From Symsagittifera roscoffensis (Eukaryota > Xenacoelomorpha > Acoela > Convolutidae): DNA of 64,000 nucleotides. The position numbers and the translations under genes were made by a program. Below the pieces are notes generated by a model, which searched no databases, had not been told where the DNA came from, and saw only the letters and a list, made by a program, of their open reading frames with translations. The number at the start of each line of letters is the position of its first letter. Within the stretch, counting starts at the first letter, position 1. The stretch is from assembly GCF_963678635.1 (NCBI RefSeq), contig NC_087064.1:25648189-25712188 (forward strand), given 5' to 3'. Below are positions 10,131 to 22,800 of this stretch, one piece after another.

Positions 10131-10870
10131 GGAATAATAAAAGCTGGGCTACTCCTTGAACGATGTACTAATTATTTTCCTCTAAAAAATTTTTCAGCAT
10201 CAATTCGATTCTTCTGGATCCTAGTAATGCTAGCAAAACAATGTCTGGTGTTTTAAATAATACCCAAAATATGCCAAAAAATGGCTATGTTGGTACAATA
10301 TGCAGCAGATCGAATTGTCAGTTGTTTTTAAATTAAAGTTAAGTCAAAAACTGAAGAAATTGTTGAGAAATTCTCCATTCATGTTCGTATCTTCTTTATT
10401 AGTAGTATTTTCGAAAGCTATATTTTACAGAAGATTAATAACGTAAAATATATCTAAAGACTAAGGCAGCAAATGCCTCGAATGTCATCAGTGGCCAACT
10501 CGAATCACGTCTAAATCAAGCTCACGTAATGACCATTACATTGTGAAAATAATTCGGAAAAAAAAAACAAAGTTTGAAAATAACATTCAATTGCCTAATT
10601 TTTTTGAATAGTCGATTACTACGTGACAGTTTATCATTTCACATGAAAATATGAGAACAGGTCAGCTCTGAACATGTCAGCTTCGAAAAAACTCAATCTT
10701 TTTGATAAAATGATAGAACTAAAAAAATGACACTGGGAACAGTTGTTTAAATTGAAATGTGCGACAAAACAAAAAAAATAGGCAAAACAGGTTAACAGCT
10801 GAGAAGAGAAAAAAATAGAAAAAACAGTCTAGGTCAACTAAAAAACAAAACATTTATACCCAGAAGTGTG
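10131..10870. other. Non-genic stretch with paralogous repeat
   Basis: Contains a second diverged copy (10205-10560) of sequence also found at 7370-7620 and 9290-9400, including the coding-like SNVISGQLES segment. Downstream to 10870 I see only AT-rich DNA. The last 43 bases before the duplication junction (10871-10913) are the start of the coding relic seen at 2633. Confidence 0.45.
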
Positions 10871-13081
10871 GTGATGCTGCGCAGGACTTGTGAAAAAAAG
10901 ATGTGCCAGAGACACTATGTGTTCAGGAGACACTAAAAAATTCAAAATAATTATGAACCAAGGTACTACCAGGAGTCCAGATGAGTCCTGTGAACAAAAT
11001 TATCGCAAAAGCAAAGAAATCAGAAGTCAAACCGAGAAAACGTAAATTTGAGACTGAATAAATTTTAAGAACTTCATATGAAAAAAAAAACGAAAATAAA
11101 TCGCGACTTATATTAGAGACTTAACTACGTTCATCGACTCTTACAAAAACAGATATGGTCTCGGATTCGAACGATTGCTCCTTCACGACGTAATCCCGCT
11201 CTTTACCACCAAACTACTGGACCGACAGGAGGGACAGTGTTATGCAAATTAACTTGATTAATAAAGCGAGCTATCAAATGATTCAAGTGATTCTGTTAAA
11301 CTAGTTTTTAACCTGAAAAAAAAAACAAGACTATATTCGAGTTTGATAACGCTTGCTAATCGCAAGCGTAAACATCTATATTTGGCTAATCGGCGGTATA
11401 ATAATTCTAAAGGCACCTCCTTCGCCATAACTCTAATTTTAAGAGGGGAGCACGCGCTAAAAATACGCACTCTTTCGGCCTGTTTTCAATCCAGCATTTG
11501 CTTACAGCGCCGAAGCTTTTGTAGAATTGAAGCCTATTTGTTGTTTTGATAGAGCTCGGAAAAATAAACTGAAAGATCAAAAATGGTCAACAAACTTTTC
11601 GGCAATTTCTTAAAATCCGCAATCCCCGTGATTTGAATAACCAGACCAAATAAATTGAAAAAATATATATCAAAAATTTTTCAAATATTACCATATCATT
11701 TCTGGTAAAATATGTACAACATGTTTCTACACCACCCATGGTTGTTTAAAAGTGACCCAAAAACGTTCATTTTGAGCATTTTAGTTTTGTTTATCTTGTC
11801 CGGGTAATTTAAATCAACTTTAAATCAAAAATAATGGCCAGACAGTCAAATTTCAAGCGGAAAACAAAACCGAGAGGTTTCGATAAATGAAATTTTGGTT
11901 TTGTTTCAATTCCGCTATTTTTCAGTCGGTTCACTTTCTATTAACTTCTGCAGCTGCAGCTATAGTATTGGTTGCCTGTAAGCAGATCAGTAGTTCGATT
12001 CCTGCACAGATCTTTAGTCCTCAACGCAGCCGGGATCACCCACAATGACAACTTACCTTTTTCAATTAAATATTCTTTTTCAATAAAACTGCAATTCAAT
12101 TATATTAAATGCAATATCATTCAAATCAAAAAATTATTTCGTTGATTTTCAATTTTGACTTAGCTTTTGACAAAAACAAAAAAACGTTTGCTTTCGCAAA
12201 AAAATCCTTAATAACAACCAGCGAGAATTCATTTGAAGGCATAAGTAAGTTGTCGTAATATGTGATATTCCGAGCAAAAATATTCTCCAACTTTGAACCA
12301 CGCAAACTATTTTACAAATCGAGCCTTGAAAATCCTACTGTATCTTATAATCAATTAAATCTTCCAAGTTTCTTGCTACAATCTTTGGTATTTGTATTTC
12401 TATCTTTTGTAGTTTGAAATTGATTTTTTATATGTATATCCACAAAAAAATTTCAGATCCACACCTGTTTTCGGTAACCAAAAACTTCAGATCAAGCTCG
12501 AGAAATTGACAATTTTTGGGGGTATATTTTACGTGGTTAGAAGTTCGAAACCTTCAGGTTTTGAATTAAAATTCAACTCTGCTAATGAAGATAAATTAAA
12601 CTTGATCAATTAATATCAAAACTGAACAATAACTGATTCAACTTTGTTTTTGAAACGAATGCGTTCTAACTCGATTTGGGATTGAAAGTGACAGAAGTCA
12701 AACGCATCACTTCTAATATTTAGGATTTAGTCGCATTTACATACGGATGTAGATGTTGCATACAAAAATATAATTGTTCCGACCATTCGAAAAATGTGGA
12801 AACTTTGTTTTAATTTTTCATTTTTTTATTGCCACGCAAAATCAGCTACCACAAATAATCGCCGGATTGGATCGAGTTATATATGATATCAAAGCACTTT
12901 CAGCCGTCGCGATTTGAACTAACTGAAAAAATTTCTCTCAGAGTTGAGAAAAACCGGTTAAAAATTTAGAAAAAAAATATATAAGTTAGTCGTTGGCAGC
13001 GCAAAAATGAGAAATACAGCTAGGAGTATAAAAACGTAACTACAATTTTAAAAAATCTTGTTACCAAATGGTACTGATTTC

Positions 13082-13625
13082 CACAACGAGGCGAAGCTGA
13101 GCTTCGCACCAGTTGCGATTCAAATATGAATGACTATAATTAAAACCAAACAGAAAAAATTGAAAAACTTCATAAAATCGTGTTTGTCAATAAAAATTTC
13201 AATGAAAGCCCAAAAAAATTTGGAAAAATTGCCTGAATCTTCCGAAACTTTACAAAGGAATAGTGGAAAGAAACGCTATGAAGAAACCAAATTTCCAAAA
13301 AAAAAACATTTCTGCGGACTGACAAAAATCTAAATAAAACGAAACTTGTCTTTTTGCAAAAAATACAGTTATCGACTAGAAACGAACCCTCGGGCTTTGT
13401 CGCACCAAGTATGAGGCTTAGAGAAACTTGGAAAAAGCTGAAACTTCAAACGAAGTCGGGGTACGGGAACTACGCCGACAAAAATAAACAGACGGAAAAT
13501 AGCCCGAACGAAAAAGCACAAAACCTCTATTTAAAAAAAAAACAGGTACTGACCGGATTCGAACCGCAAGCCTTTGCGATCTCAAGCAGTTGGGATACCT
13601 CTACTCCAGTTGCGCTGAACAATTG
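13082..13625 (-). mobile_element. SINE with GCGAAGC hairpin tail (duplicate)
   Basis: Tandem-duplicate copy of the SINE at 6247-6790, with the hairpin near 13091-13107 and the tRNA-like head at 13544-13620. Confidence 0.6.
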
Positions 13626-15389
13626 ATTGAACTAAACTTGCAATCAGCAAGCGGTAACAAAGCCGAAAAAATCTGAGCAGAAACCTTTCACAACGAAAAA
13701 ACTCAAAAAAATTCTGAACTAATGAAAATATTAGGTTCCTTGTCCCCTCAGAACACACGCACGCACGCACGCACACAAAACTGACAAATCAATCGATTCA
13801 TTCCGAGGATCATTTGTGGTATCTGATTTTGCGTGGATAAAAACTGAAATTGAAACACACCCGAAAAGAAAAATCCTCTCCATTTTCAATGATTGAAAAG
13901 AAAAACATTTATGAAAACGTAGATCAGAAAAAATTTAAAGGAGAAAACGGAACAGGTCAGATCTTGTCGGTCTCTCGTTTCTCACAAGCTCTCTCATCTT
14001 TGGAACTTGCCGTCAAAATAGACCGCGATGGGGAAAACGCAAACTAAACTTTTTGGACCCGAACTAGACCAGCTAATGAACTTTGTAATAAAAAAATTGA
14101 TTAAAGACATTGAAATTTGAAAATGTCAAGATCAATCAAAAACCAAAAACATGCTGAAAATTTTCTACCCACTCTGTGATTTGAAAACCAAGCGCCTTTT
14201 GTTTTTCTTCTGGAACCTAGTAAAATTAGCTGAGCAATATATGGTGTTTTAATTGATTTCCAAATATAATGTCAAGAAAATCGCGATAATAGTACAATAT
14301 GCAGCAGATTGAATTGTTTGTTGTTTTTAATTGAAACCAAAACTAATAACTTCAAGTTCATTTGATAAGTGAGGAATTGTTCGAGAAATTATCGAACATT
14401 ATTTATACTTTGTTTATTGGTAGTAAGGTCGAAGCGATATTTTACAGAAGATTAACTATGTAGGAAAGAGTCGAAGCTGAGCTTCGGATAACTTGCCTTA
14501 CAAAGAAAGCAAACCATTGCAAGCTACTAAATGGGCAGTGAGATGGAAATAACTCTGTGGAAAAAAAACTGAAAATTAAGCAAGCTTATAGTTTTTTCCG
14601 AGCAACTACTAAGCCAAATATACGTGGTTAGACGCCAAATGATCCAAATCAAACGTACCAGAGGAAATGGTTGTCATAAAACTGTTCAACACTTTTTTGG
14701 AAAAACGAAAAAAATCAATCTAAAAAAAGACAAAAAAAACACAACAACTAGCATTAAGCAAGTTTTTAGTATTTCCCGAGCGTCCAGTGAGCAAACAACA
14801 CGTGATTAGATGCCAATTGATCCGAAAACAAAAAACCAAGGGAAATAGTTGTCATAAAAAATCAACAATCAACAAAGTTTGAACTTTTAAGTTTTATACC
14901 ACCAGCCGACCTGTTTTATTAAAAACACTAATAATCATTTTTAATCTTATATCAATGTAAAACAATTTCACTATATCGACAAAACGAGAGCCAAAAAAAC
15001 GGAAGTTATCAAATTTTAAAACTCGAAAACTTTTACAGCCTTCCTGAACCACACGCCAAAGCCTTTAAATATCCCCTTCAGTCTACGCAATATAAATTGA
15101 ATATTTCATTAAAACAAAAGCTGAACCTAATTAACCAAAAAAAAACTGAATAAAATTACTGAAAATCAGAGTTGATAAATGAACTACAGAACAACTTCCA
15201 AAAAAACTGTTTGAACAAGAAAACCCAAGCAATGGAAAAACTGCTTGAAGAGCATTTAGATAATATAAAATGCATTATGAAAAAACGGAAAATGAGCCGA
15301 CAAAAATTAGTGCCCAAAGCCACAAATCCAAAAAAAATCAACACTTTTTCAATAAAGTATTTGACAAAATAATTACAACCTAAAATGAT

Positions 15390-15926
15390 ACAAGACTGCT
15401 CGTATCAGGGCAAAGCCCTGAATGTTTCGACTGCCTTTTAAGGTTTATTGAGCAGCAAAAATACATAAAAAAAATTAAATGAAATAAAATAGAATGAAAT
15501 TTTTTTTTCTTAAATTTGAATTTTTTTAATGAAAATCATCCCCCCACACGCCATATAAAGTACAAAAAGATAGATTTCGTTCCTTGTAACAAATCAATTA
15601 TGGCAAATAAGCTTCGTTCAACCAATTTGGAACGATTTATAAGACGGATTAAATCTCGCTTACGCGTTAATAGCGCGAATTATATTGCGCGTTAATTATC
15701 CCAAATTGGTCAAAATGGCAATCTTTAAACCCTCATAACTTTACGAAAAATGATCACAGGTAAAATATCTTTTCAAATTTAAGCTCAGGACAACAATAAC
15801 TTTTGAATGATATAAAAAATTCCGTCAAAAATGGCTAGTTAAAAAGTCGAAATTTCTCTGAAGAAAAAAAAAACCCACCCCGAGCACAAATATTCCGTTA
15901 CTTTCGTATCGAAAGTCGGAACAATA
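15390..15926 (+). mobile_element. R540 dispersed repeat, copy 3
   Basis: Tandem-duplicate of copy 2, with small differences (for example gaatgtttcgactg near 15420 instead of gaatgttccgactg, and a slightly shorter A run). Both terminal hairpins are present. It is not an independent insertion. Confidence 0.85.
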
Positions 15927-16067
15927 AGAAATAGTTTTATTTGAAAGTGAGCGTATTAGCTTGTATAGTAAAAGAAATACATTTAGTCAGCGATATGCGT
16001 GCGATGTAAGAAACACGTCTATTTTGTTATTTGATAACGCTTGTTGCTCGCAAGCGTGAAAAAATAT

Positions 16068-16905
16068 CTAAATACTATAGCAGCAAATGGCTCCAATGTT
16101 ATCAGTGGCCAACTTGAATCACTTTTGAATCAAGCACACGTATTGATTATTACATTGTGAAAATTATTCCAGAAAAAGTCAGGGTTTCCAAAAAATATTC
16201 AATTGCAGATCATTGGCCAATATTTTTGAATATTCAAAAATCGTGAAAGTTCTTCAACTAGAACTTTAATATTCGAAATGAAAGAATTAGAACATGACTT
16301 TCTTGAAAGTGTCTTCTGAGCAGACATGAAAAAAAACTATTGACAGAGGATGTCATAGTGACAATTTGACAAGTTGTAAATGAACTACTGACTTCCACAA
16401 AATTACACACTGTTGGGCCAGTTCGTAATCAATTTTAACGCCAAGAAATAAAAACTTTCATTAAAGCCATTTGTGAGAACGAAAAGCTAGAGATTTACAT
16501 TCAACGGGATAATTTAAGGATATTGGGATATTCAGAGCAAAAACAGCGAGATGCAAGAAGGAACAACATATTCGAAAATTATGATCAAATCGTCACCAAA
16601 AATACATAAAAATCGATAATTGAAGCTGCAAAATTTACTTCTTGGGATTTTCATGACATGCTCATTTTCTTCATCGATGCAGACACGCACAGGCCTTAAA
16701 AATCAGCCAATGATTGTACAATGCTTGAGAAGCCTAGCCAAATTATACATTTTATGTGGAAAAGCTGCACAAAAAAATGAACGGAGCTTTCAAATTGATG
16801 CATTTGAAGGTTATCCAGGTCCACGACCAAAAGTTACGCGATTGTGGAAGTACAATGCCCAGATCCATGGGCTTAAAAGAAAGCAAGAATAATTTCTAGG
16901 AAAGT
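16068..16905 (+). pseudogene. Decayed LINE ORF1-like region (duplicate)
   Basis: Duplicate of 9290-10130 with the same RDNLRILGYS segment and the same frame breaks; it shares the fate of unit 2 and is not an independent relic. Confidence 0.45.
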
Positions 16906-17649
16906 AGGAATAATAAAAGCTGGGCTACTCCTTGAACGATGTACTAATTATTTTCCTCTAAAAAAGTTTTCAGCTTCAATTCGATTCTTCTGGAACCTAG
17001 TAATGCTAGCAAAACAATGTCTGGTGTTTTAAATAATACCCAAAATATGCCAAAAAATGGCTATGTTGGTACAATATGCAGCAGATCGAATTGTCAGTTG
17101 TTTTTAAATTAAAGTTAAGTCAAAAACTGAAGAAATTGTTGAGAAATTCTCCATTCATGTTCGTATCTTCTTTATTAGTAGTATTTTCGAAAGCTATATT
17201 TTACAGAAGATTAATAACGTAAAATATATCTAAAGACTAAGGCAGCAAATGCCTCGAATGTCATCAGTGGCCAACTCGAATCACGTCTAAATCAAGCTCA
17301 CGTAATGACCATTACATTGTGAAAATAATTCGGAAAAAAAAAACAAAGTTTGAAAATAACATTCAATTGCCTAATTTTTTTGAATAGTCGATTACTACGT
17401 GACAGTTTATCATTTCACATGAAAATATTAGAACAGGTCAGCTCTGAACATGTCAGCTTCGAAAAAACTCAATCTTTTTGATAAAATGATAGAACTAAAA
17501 AAATGACACTGGGAACAGTTGTTTAAATTGAAATGTGCGACAAAACAAAAAAAATAGGCAAAACAGGTTAACAGCTTAGAAGAGAAAAAAATAGAAAAAA
17601 CAGTCTAGGTCAACTAAAAAACAAAACATTTATACCCAGAAGTGTGGTG

Positions 17650-19000
17650 ATGCTGCGCAGGACTTGTGAAAAAAAGATGTGCCAGAGACGCTGCGTACCC
17701 GCACCGGAGTTCCATGGATAATAATCGATTATAATATAAAACTGTTGTCTAAAAGGTTGCCATTATAGTCCATTATTGTTGCAAACTTAGACCACGAAAA
17801 AAATTAGATCGTCATTATAATCGATTAATTTCGACAATCTATTACACAATCCAATAAACTCCATTATATTCAATTATAATCCATTGATTATAACGGATTC
17901 TAATCTTTACATTTTTTCTTGCAAAATCATTTGCAAAACTTGCAATGTTTCTGCGTTACTCACGGACTACTCGCAATCTAAACCTACTCAAATTGACCTC
18001 CCCTCACTTTGCCACCCATCCGCAATTGCTTCTCCCCCCTCCCCCCTCACAACTGCATTTAAACCAGTCCCCTACGTTTATCTCTAGGCCCACCCCCATG
18101 TTTACTAAAAATTATTGCCAAGCCCAACCCCCCCCCCCCCCCAAGTTACAGTGTCCCCGTTTGTTTACTATTGAACGGGGACGGGAAAGGGATTTACTCA
18201 TTGTGAACAACAGCTGTTTACCCCCATTCTCCATTTTAACCCCCTCAGCCAAGTTTTTGTTCCATCCCCCTCCCCCATTTTGGAGGGGTTGGGTAAACCC
18301 TACCCCCAAGCTGAGGATGGGTAAACTGTGGGATGGGGGTCAAACTGGGGAAGGGGGTTGTTAAAAGAGGTGATGGAGTGTAGAAAAAACAGAAAAAAAA
18401 TTAAATAAATAAGTAAAACCTTATGTGAAAAGTAAAAAAATATGAAATGTGATACGTAGCAACTGCACGAAACAGGAAATGAGATAACTCTGAAAAAAAA
18501 TTTCAAAATTCTTAACTTCTCAAAAAATACATTATAATCGATTATAATCTCTCATAATGAATTGTAATGATTAAAACATATTCTGATTATAATCCACTTT
18601 TAATTGATTATAGTCGATTTTATTTGATTATATTGACATAAAATGCCAGGCTCATAATCCATTTTTGATGGATTATAATCGATTAATTTTGCAATCATTA
18701 TCCATGGAACTCCAGTGCGGGTATCAACTTGACCTTGAAAAACAGCGACATATTTCAAAGTTCAAGAAACAAGTTGAAAGATTACAAAAGTGAGTATGCG
18801 GATTCAGCCGTTCTACAAGCTTTATTATTCAAGGCACTTGACGAAATGAAAGCAGGCAAATGAAACAACGATGAAGAAAGAGAAGACTCGGAGAAATTTA
18901 GAAGACGGCGCGTTTTTTGCTTTCTTCGAATACGAAGGTTGAACAAAAAATTTCAAGAATCTTTCAAAAATTGATAATTTAGAAAATTTCAAAATAGTAC
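17650..19000 (+). pseudogene. Coding relic copy 2, split by a TA-site element
   Basis: The relic seen at 2633-2990 resumes here: 17650-17697 (LRRTCEKK) then, after a 1,024 bp insertion, 18722-19000 (LTLKNSD, YADSAVLQALLFKALDEMK, EKFRRRRVF). In-frame stops and frameshifts exist, so it is non-functional. Comparison with copy 1 gives the precise pre-insertion sequence. The product is unrecognised. Confidence 0.5.
17698..18721. mobile_element. 1,024 bp TIR element with TA duplication
   Basis: Left end CCCGCACCGGAGTTCCATGG and right end (reverse complement) CCCGCACTGGAGTTCCATGG give ~25 bp inverted termini with one mismatch. Flanks are TA (17696-17697) and TA (18722-18723). The paralogous empty site at 2673-2681 has a single TA, so TA was the duplicated target, as for Tc1/mariner-type transposition. 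There is no transposase: the longest frames cross a pyrimidine-rich core. Subterminal zones are packed with ATAATCGATTATAAT-like palindromes on both sides. The core (about 17990-18360) is C-rich on the left, with a 15-base C run at 18128-18142, and G-rich on the right. It is a non-autonomous element. Confidence 0.85.
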
Positions 19001-19124
19001 AAAAAAAGGAATACATTCCTTTGCGCCTAACCAAAATGCACTGAAAAACAAAAATAAACAAAAAATTTTTTGTCACGCGCAAAAAATTACATTTTCAAAA
19101 ATACGGTTCTATATTTTCATTTTA

Positions 19125-19149
19125 TTACGCTAGCTAATTGCAAGCGTAA
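19125..19149. repeat. TTACGCT...AGCGTAA hairpin
   Basis: Imperfect member of the ACGCTTGC/GCAAGCGT family: ttacgctagctaattgcaag, continuing cgtaa. The surrounding sequence up to 19890 is non-genic; a 99-codon frame at 19070-19369 has no recognisable domain. Confidence 0.45.
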
Positions 19150-19892
19150 TAGTAGGTTTTCTGAATGTATTGGAGTCTCGAAACAATTTTGTAAAAACCT
19201 GATTGGACTAACATGGAAAAACTGGAAGGTTTCGAAAAATGAGAAATTTGGAGCACTTGGAACAAATGATTACTCGGATGTTGTTAGAAGCTTTAATAAC
19301 CACTTCGCAAACGGTCGCACAAAAAAAATTACATCGCTAACAAATTTATACCGCAAACCTATCGATTGAGGCACGCTTCACGTGAGGTTCCATAAAACCC
19401 CTCAGCGTAATTACTTCAGAATTTAAATAACATATTTGATGTCTAAATTTTGAAAAATGCGAATTTTTAAGTTTTTAATTCTGTAATTTTTGTGCATGTT
19501 TCTGGTACGTTGAAAGTAATTTTTATTTTTCAAAAAACAGCACTTCGATTAATCATGCATAAAAGCTCCATAATTCTTATGCGCCGCTAAAAAGCACGCC
19601 AATTTGCAAAAAAGTATAGCTCGTTTTTGGTATCATAAGCAGCTTCTTTTTTGCATTTCGTCGAAAACTTTGACGACATTGTAAATTTCACAAAACTTGA
19701 TAACTTAGAATAAATGTATCCCAAAATTTCGATCGATGAGCACAAAATGAGTTCAAATTAAAATCAAAGAACATTCGGCAAACAAAAAAACTCGGTAAAA
19801 CAGTTGTCAAAACATATTTCATAATAGTTCAACTGTTTTTTGATCCTTTCTATATCTCCTACAATTATACATTTTGATATTAAAGTAATAAG

Positions 19893-22800
19893 ATGTTTCG
19901 AGAGTTGTTGGTTTTCGCTGCGTTCTTCGGAAGTTTATATTCCAAATCTATACCGAACTTAAAATGGAGCTACACAAATGGTGAGTTTATGGCAATCTGA
20001 CTTTTTGGTGCCGCTACAACGAACTACAGGGCGCAGTCAGTTTTAGCTCCACTTTTAACTTCTAGCAAAGGGGGGTCGTTTTTATACTTCTTTTTACAGA
20101 ATAAATAATGATCCAAAGAAGTCATTAGAATACATCGCTTTAAATCAACTGTACATAATATAGATTATTATATTGCATTTTCTGCCGATTGAAAAACGTT
20201 TTTTTTTAAGGGACAGAAGTTTGGAAGGAAGATTTTAAAGAGAACTGTGCCGGAAAGAAGCAGAGTCCGATAAACATCCTTTCACATGAAACGGAAAATG
20301 CGGCGGATGATTTGCCCCCGTTCAAGTTCAGCGACGCGTTCAAAAAGGACATTTCCGATGTGAACTTAACGAACAACGGGCACAGTCTCATGGTTTCATT
20401 AGACGGGGTGAATGACCACGATCTGACGATAAGCGAAGGGGGATTGGAGGGGGAGTATAAGTTGTCGATGATTCACTTCCACTTTGGCGAAGGAAACAAC
20501 TCCGGCTCGGAACATACGATCGATAACATACAGTCTCCAGCCGAGGTAAGTGAAAGATATCTCTAGCCGAGGGATAAATCGAAAGGATTAACAATAAAAG
20601 TATGATTATTTAACAGCACTGAAACAATCAAAAACAAACACAAGAAATGGTCGGCACTTAATCAGAAACCAATGAACACGCTTAAATGAGAATTTCATGG
20701 AAATTTATAGGAAATGGTGCCTCACCTTCAAGGAGCAACCTAGAAACGTGAAAACACTCTCATCACTAACTTCTCTATTGATCGTGCTAACTTACAAAAG
20801 ATATACAAACAAAAACATAGCTCTCAAAAAAGTCTACAGTATAGGAAATAGGGCGCCGAAACACCTTCTTAGCAGAAAATTTTTTAATCCCAAAAAATGC
20901 AACACATTTCAAAAAAAATTGCCTGAAGCAAGAAAAAAAGCAACACGAGCTCCTTTATGACGTAAGAACGGATGAAACAAAGTTTGCATAGAAATTGCGA
21001 AAGAATCCGGTTTTAAGAGCATTGTAGGTCATCCCTGATCTGGGCTTAGTGTTTCGGACCTTCGCACTCTCTTTGATAAGAAGAAGAATTAAAAACTCGA
21101 TGTTACTTATTTTTTAAACCAGATGAAATAACTGAAAAATAAATCAATAACAAAAAGCTGCGGCTAACAAACCCATAAAAGATGCCCGAAATTTGAATGA
21201 AACCAATTTAGATACAAAAAAAAATAAAGATTAAAAGCAACAACAAAAGAAAAAGATCTTGAAATTAAATTTAAAATTTCGAAAAAGGGTAAGGAACAGC
21301 CTCTCAACAAGTTGACCATCTATGGAAGATTGGATTGCTCAAATTCAATGACATTAGTTAACCGGTCTTAAGAACATTGTAGACCATACCTGATCTTAGT
21401 GCTTCGGACCTTTGCACTCTCTTTGATCAGAAAAAGAATTAAAAACTCGAAGTTACTTATTTTTTAAATCAGATTGATTAACTGAGAAAGTACATCAGTA
21501 ACAAAGAGCTGCGGCTAACGAACCCATAAAACTTGCCAAGTGCTGTCCGAAATTTGAATGAAATCAGTTTAGATACAAAAAATAAAGACTAACTGCAAGA
21601 ACAAAAAAAGGTCTTGAAAAAGATTTTAAAAACTCAAAAAAAGGTAGGGAACAGCCTCTCAACAAGGTGAGCATCTATTGAAGATAGATTGCTCAAATTC
21701 AATGACATTAGCTTTAATTTATTTGTAAGAAAAGAAGTTACAATGGATAAAAACAATTTTTTTTGCTCAAAAAAAGAGAAAATTTACTAGTCGTAGTCAC
21801 CTTTAACCGGTTTTGGTACACAAACTTCAACTTGTTCCTTTAGCAGTAACTGCTTCTTTTAACTATACCTTCTCATCTAGAGTCTCCGTAACATAAATTT
21901 CACTGAATGGGGTCTTGAGAGTCTGTAGACGCCTAACAACCGATGCGGCATTAACCCGTGCGGCAAATCCAATTGGGGGCTTTCAAACACCAAAAGCAAA
22001 TTGAAACTGCACAATATTACGCGTCTGAGCTCTTCAATAGGAAAATCATATTGGTTAAAATACAAATCACCAACAAAAAAATTATCAGATCTTCATTGCT
22101 TAATGTGAAAACATCGCTAAATTGGTGAGCAATTTTTGAAAATTTGCATGCAAAAAAAAGCAAAATTGCCGAGTGGCAGTAAAATTTGCCTAAGTAAATT
22201 GAAAAGCTTCATTCTCCGGGAAATCAGTGACGCTCGTTACATTTTGCCTTTCAGAGTAGTTATTGTCATCAAAACTAAAACCATCCTTCTAGTATTGTAC
22301 GAGGGCGCATCGCATTTGAAATTCGTTTAGAAATTGTCCTTGAGATTGATCGCCAAACGGAATATAAAATTTCAAATATATGGAGCTCGTGAATAAAATT
22401 TTTTTCATCAAAGAATACAATTCGTAAGCTTTCGACGAACGAAATTTAAAAAATTCATATACAAGGAGCTCAAGATTTAAAAAAAATTTTCGTCAAAGAA
22501 TACACTTCGTAAGTTTACAGAATTTCTTTTAAGGTAAATCAAAGATTATTTCTTGTATCATCAAAAGGGAAAAAGATCTTTTTAAGTAATACATGCGTAT
22601 AATAGAAAACCGTATTTAATTTCTGGCCAAAATTTAAAGCTATAGTATTTGAGTGAAACAGTTTTAGGAACTTAAGGACGCATTTTCGGAACGATGCCAC
22701 AGTGTGTTCTCAGCTTAGTTAGAATGAAATCAATAAGCACTTTAAAAAATCACTTGGCATCTAAATAAACACCAAGATGCTTGAATGATGAAAAAGCTTT

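Larger units (their letters stand above)
4079..10913 (+). repeat. 6.8 kb tandem duplication, unit 1
   Basis: A 6,835 bp unit repeated directly at 10914-17689. The junction is read at 10911-10918: the right flank ...ccagagac joins the left flank actatgtg with no inserted or shared bases. The two copies differ by few substitutions and small indels; the largest difference is a ~57 bp deletion in unit 2, corresponding to about 7741-7797 here. Unit 1 carries three SINE heads, two hairpin modules, one R540 copy and a LINE ORF1-like relic, with no intact gene. Such identity means a very recent duplication or an assembly artefact (retained haplotig or repeated contig end). Confidence 0.92.
10914..17689 (+). 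repeat. 6.8 kb tandem duplication, unit 2
   Basis: Direct copy of 4079-10913, 6,776 bp. It carries the same contents at an offset of 6,834-6,835 until about 14568, where a ~57 bp deletion (relative to about 7741-7797) reduces the offset to about 6,777. Isolated substitutions can be seen, for example at 13202 (atg instead of acg), 13333 (a stop created in a short frame) and around 16966-16999. The right flank after 17689 (gctgcgta...) shows the original continuation of the coding relic, so unit 2 holds the ancestral right border and unit 1 the ancestral left border. Confidence 0.92.

Noticed and set aside
18112-18364. Proline-rich 65-139 codon frames in the C-rich region
   Set aside because: They are translations of C and G runs in the core of the TIR element.
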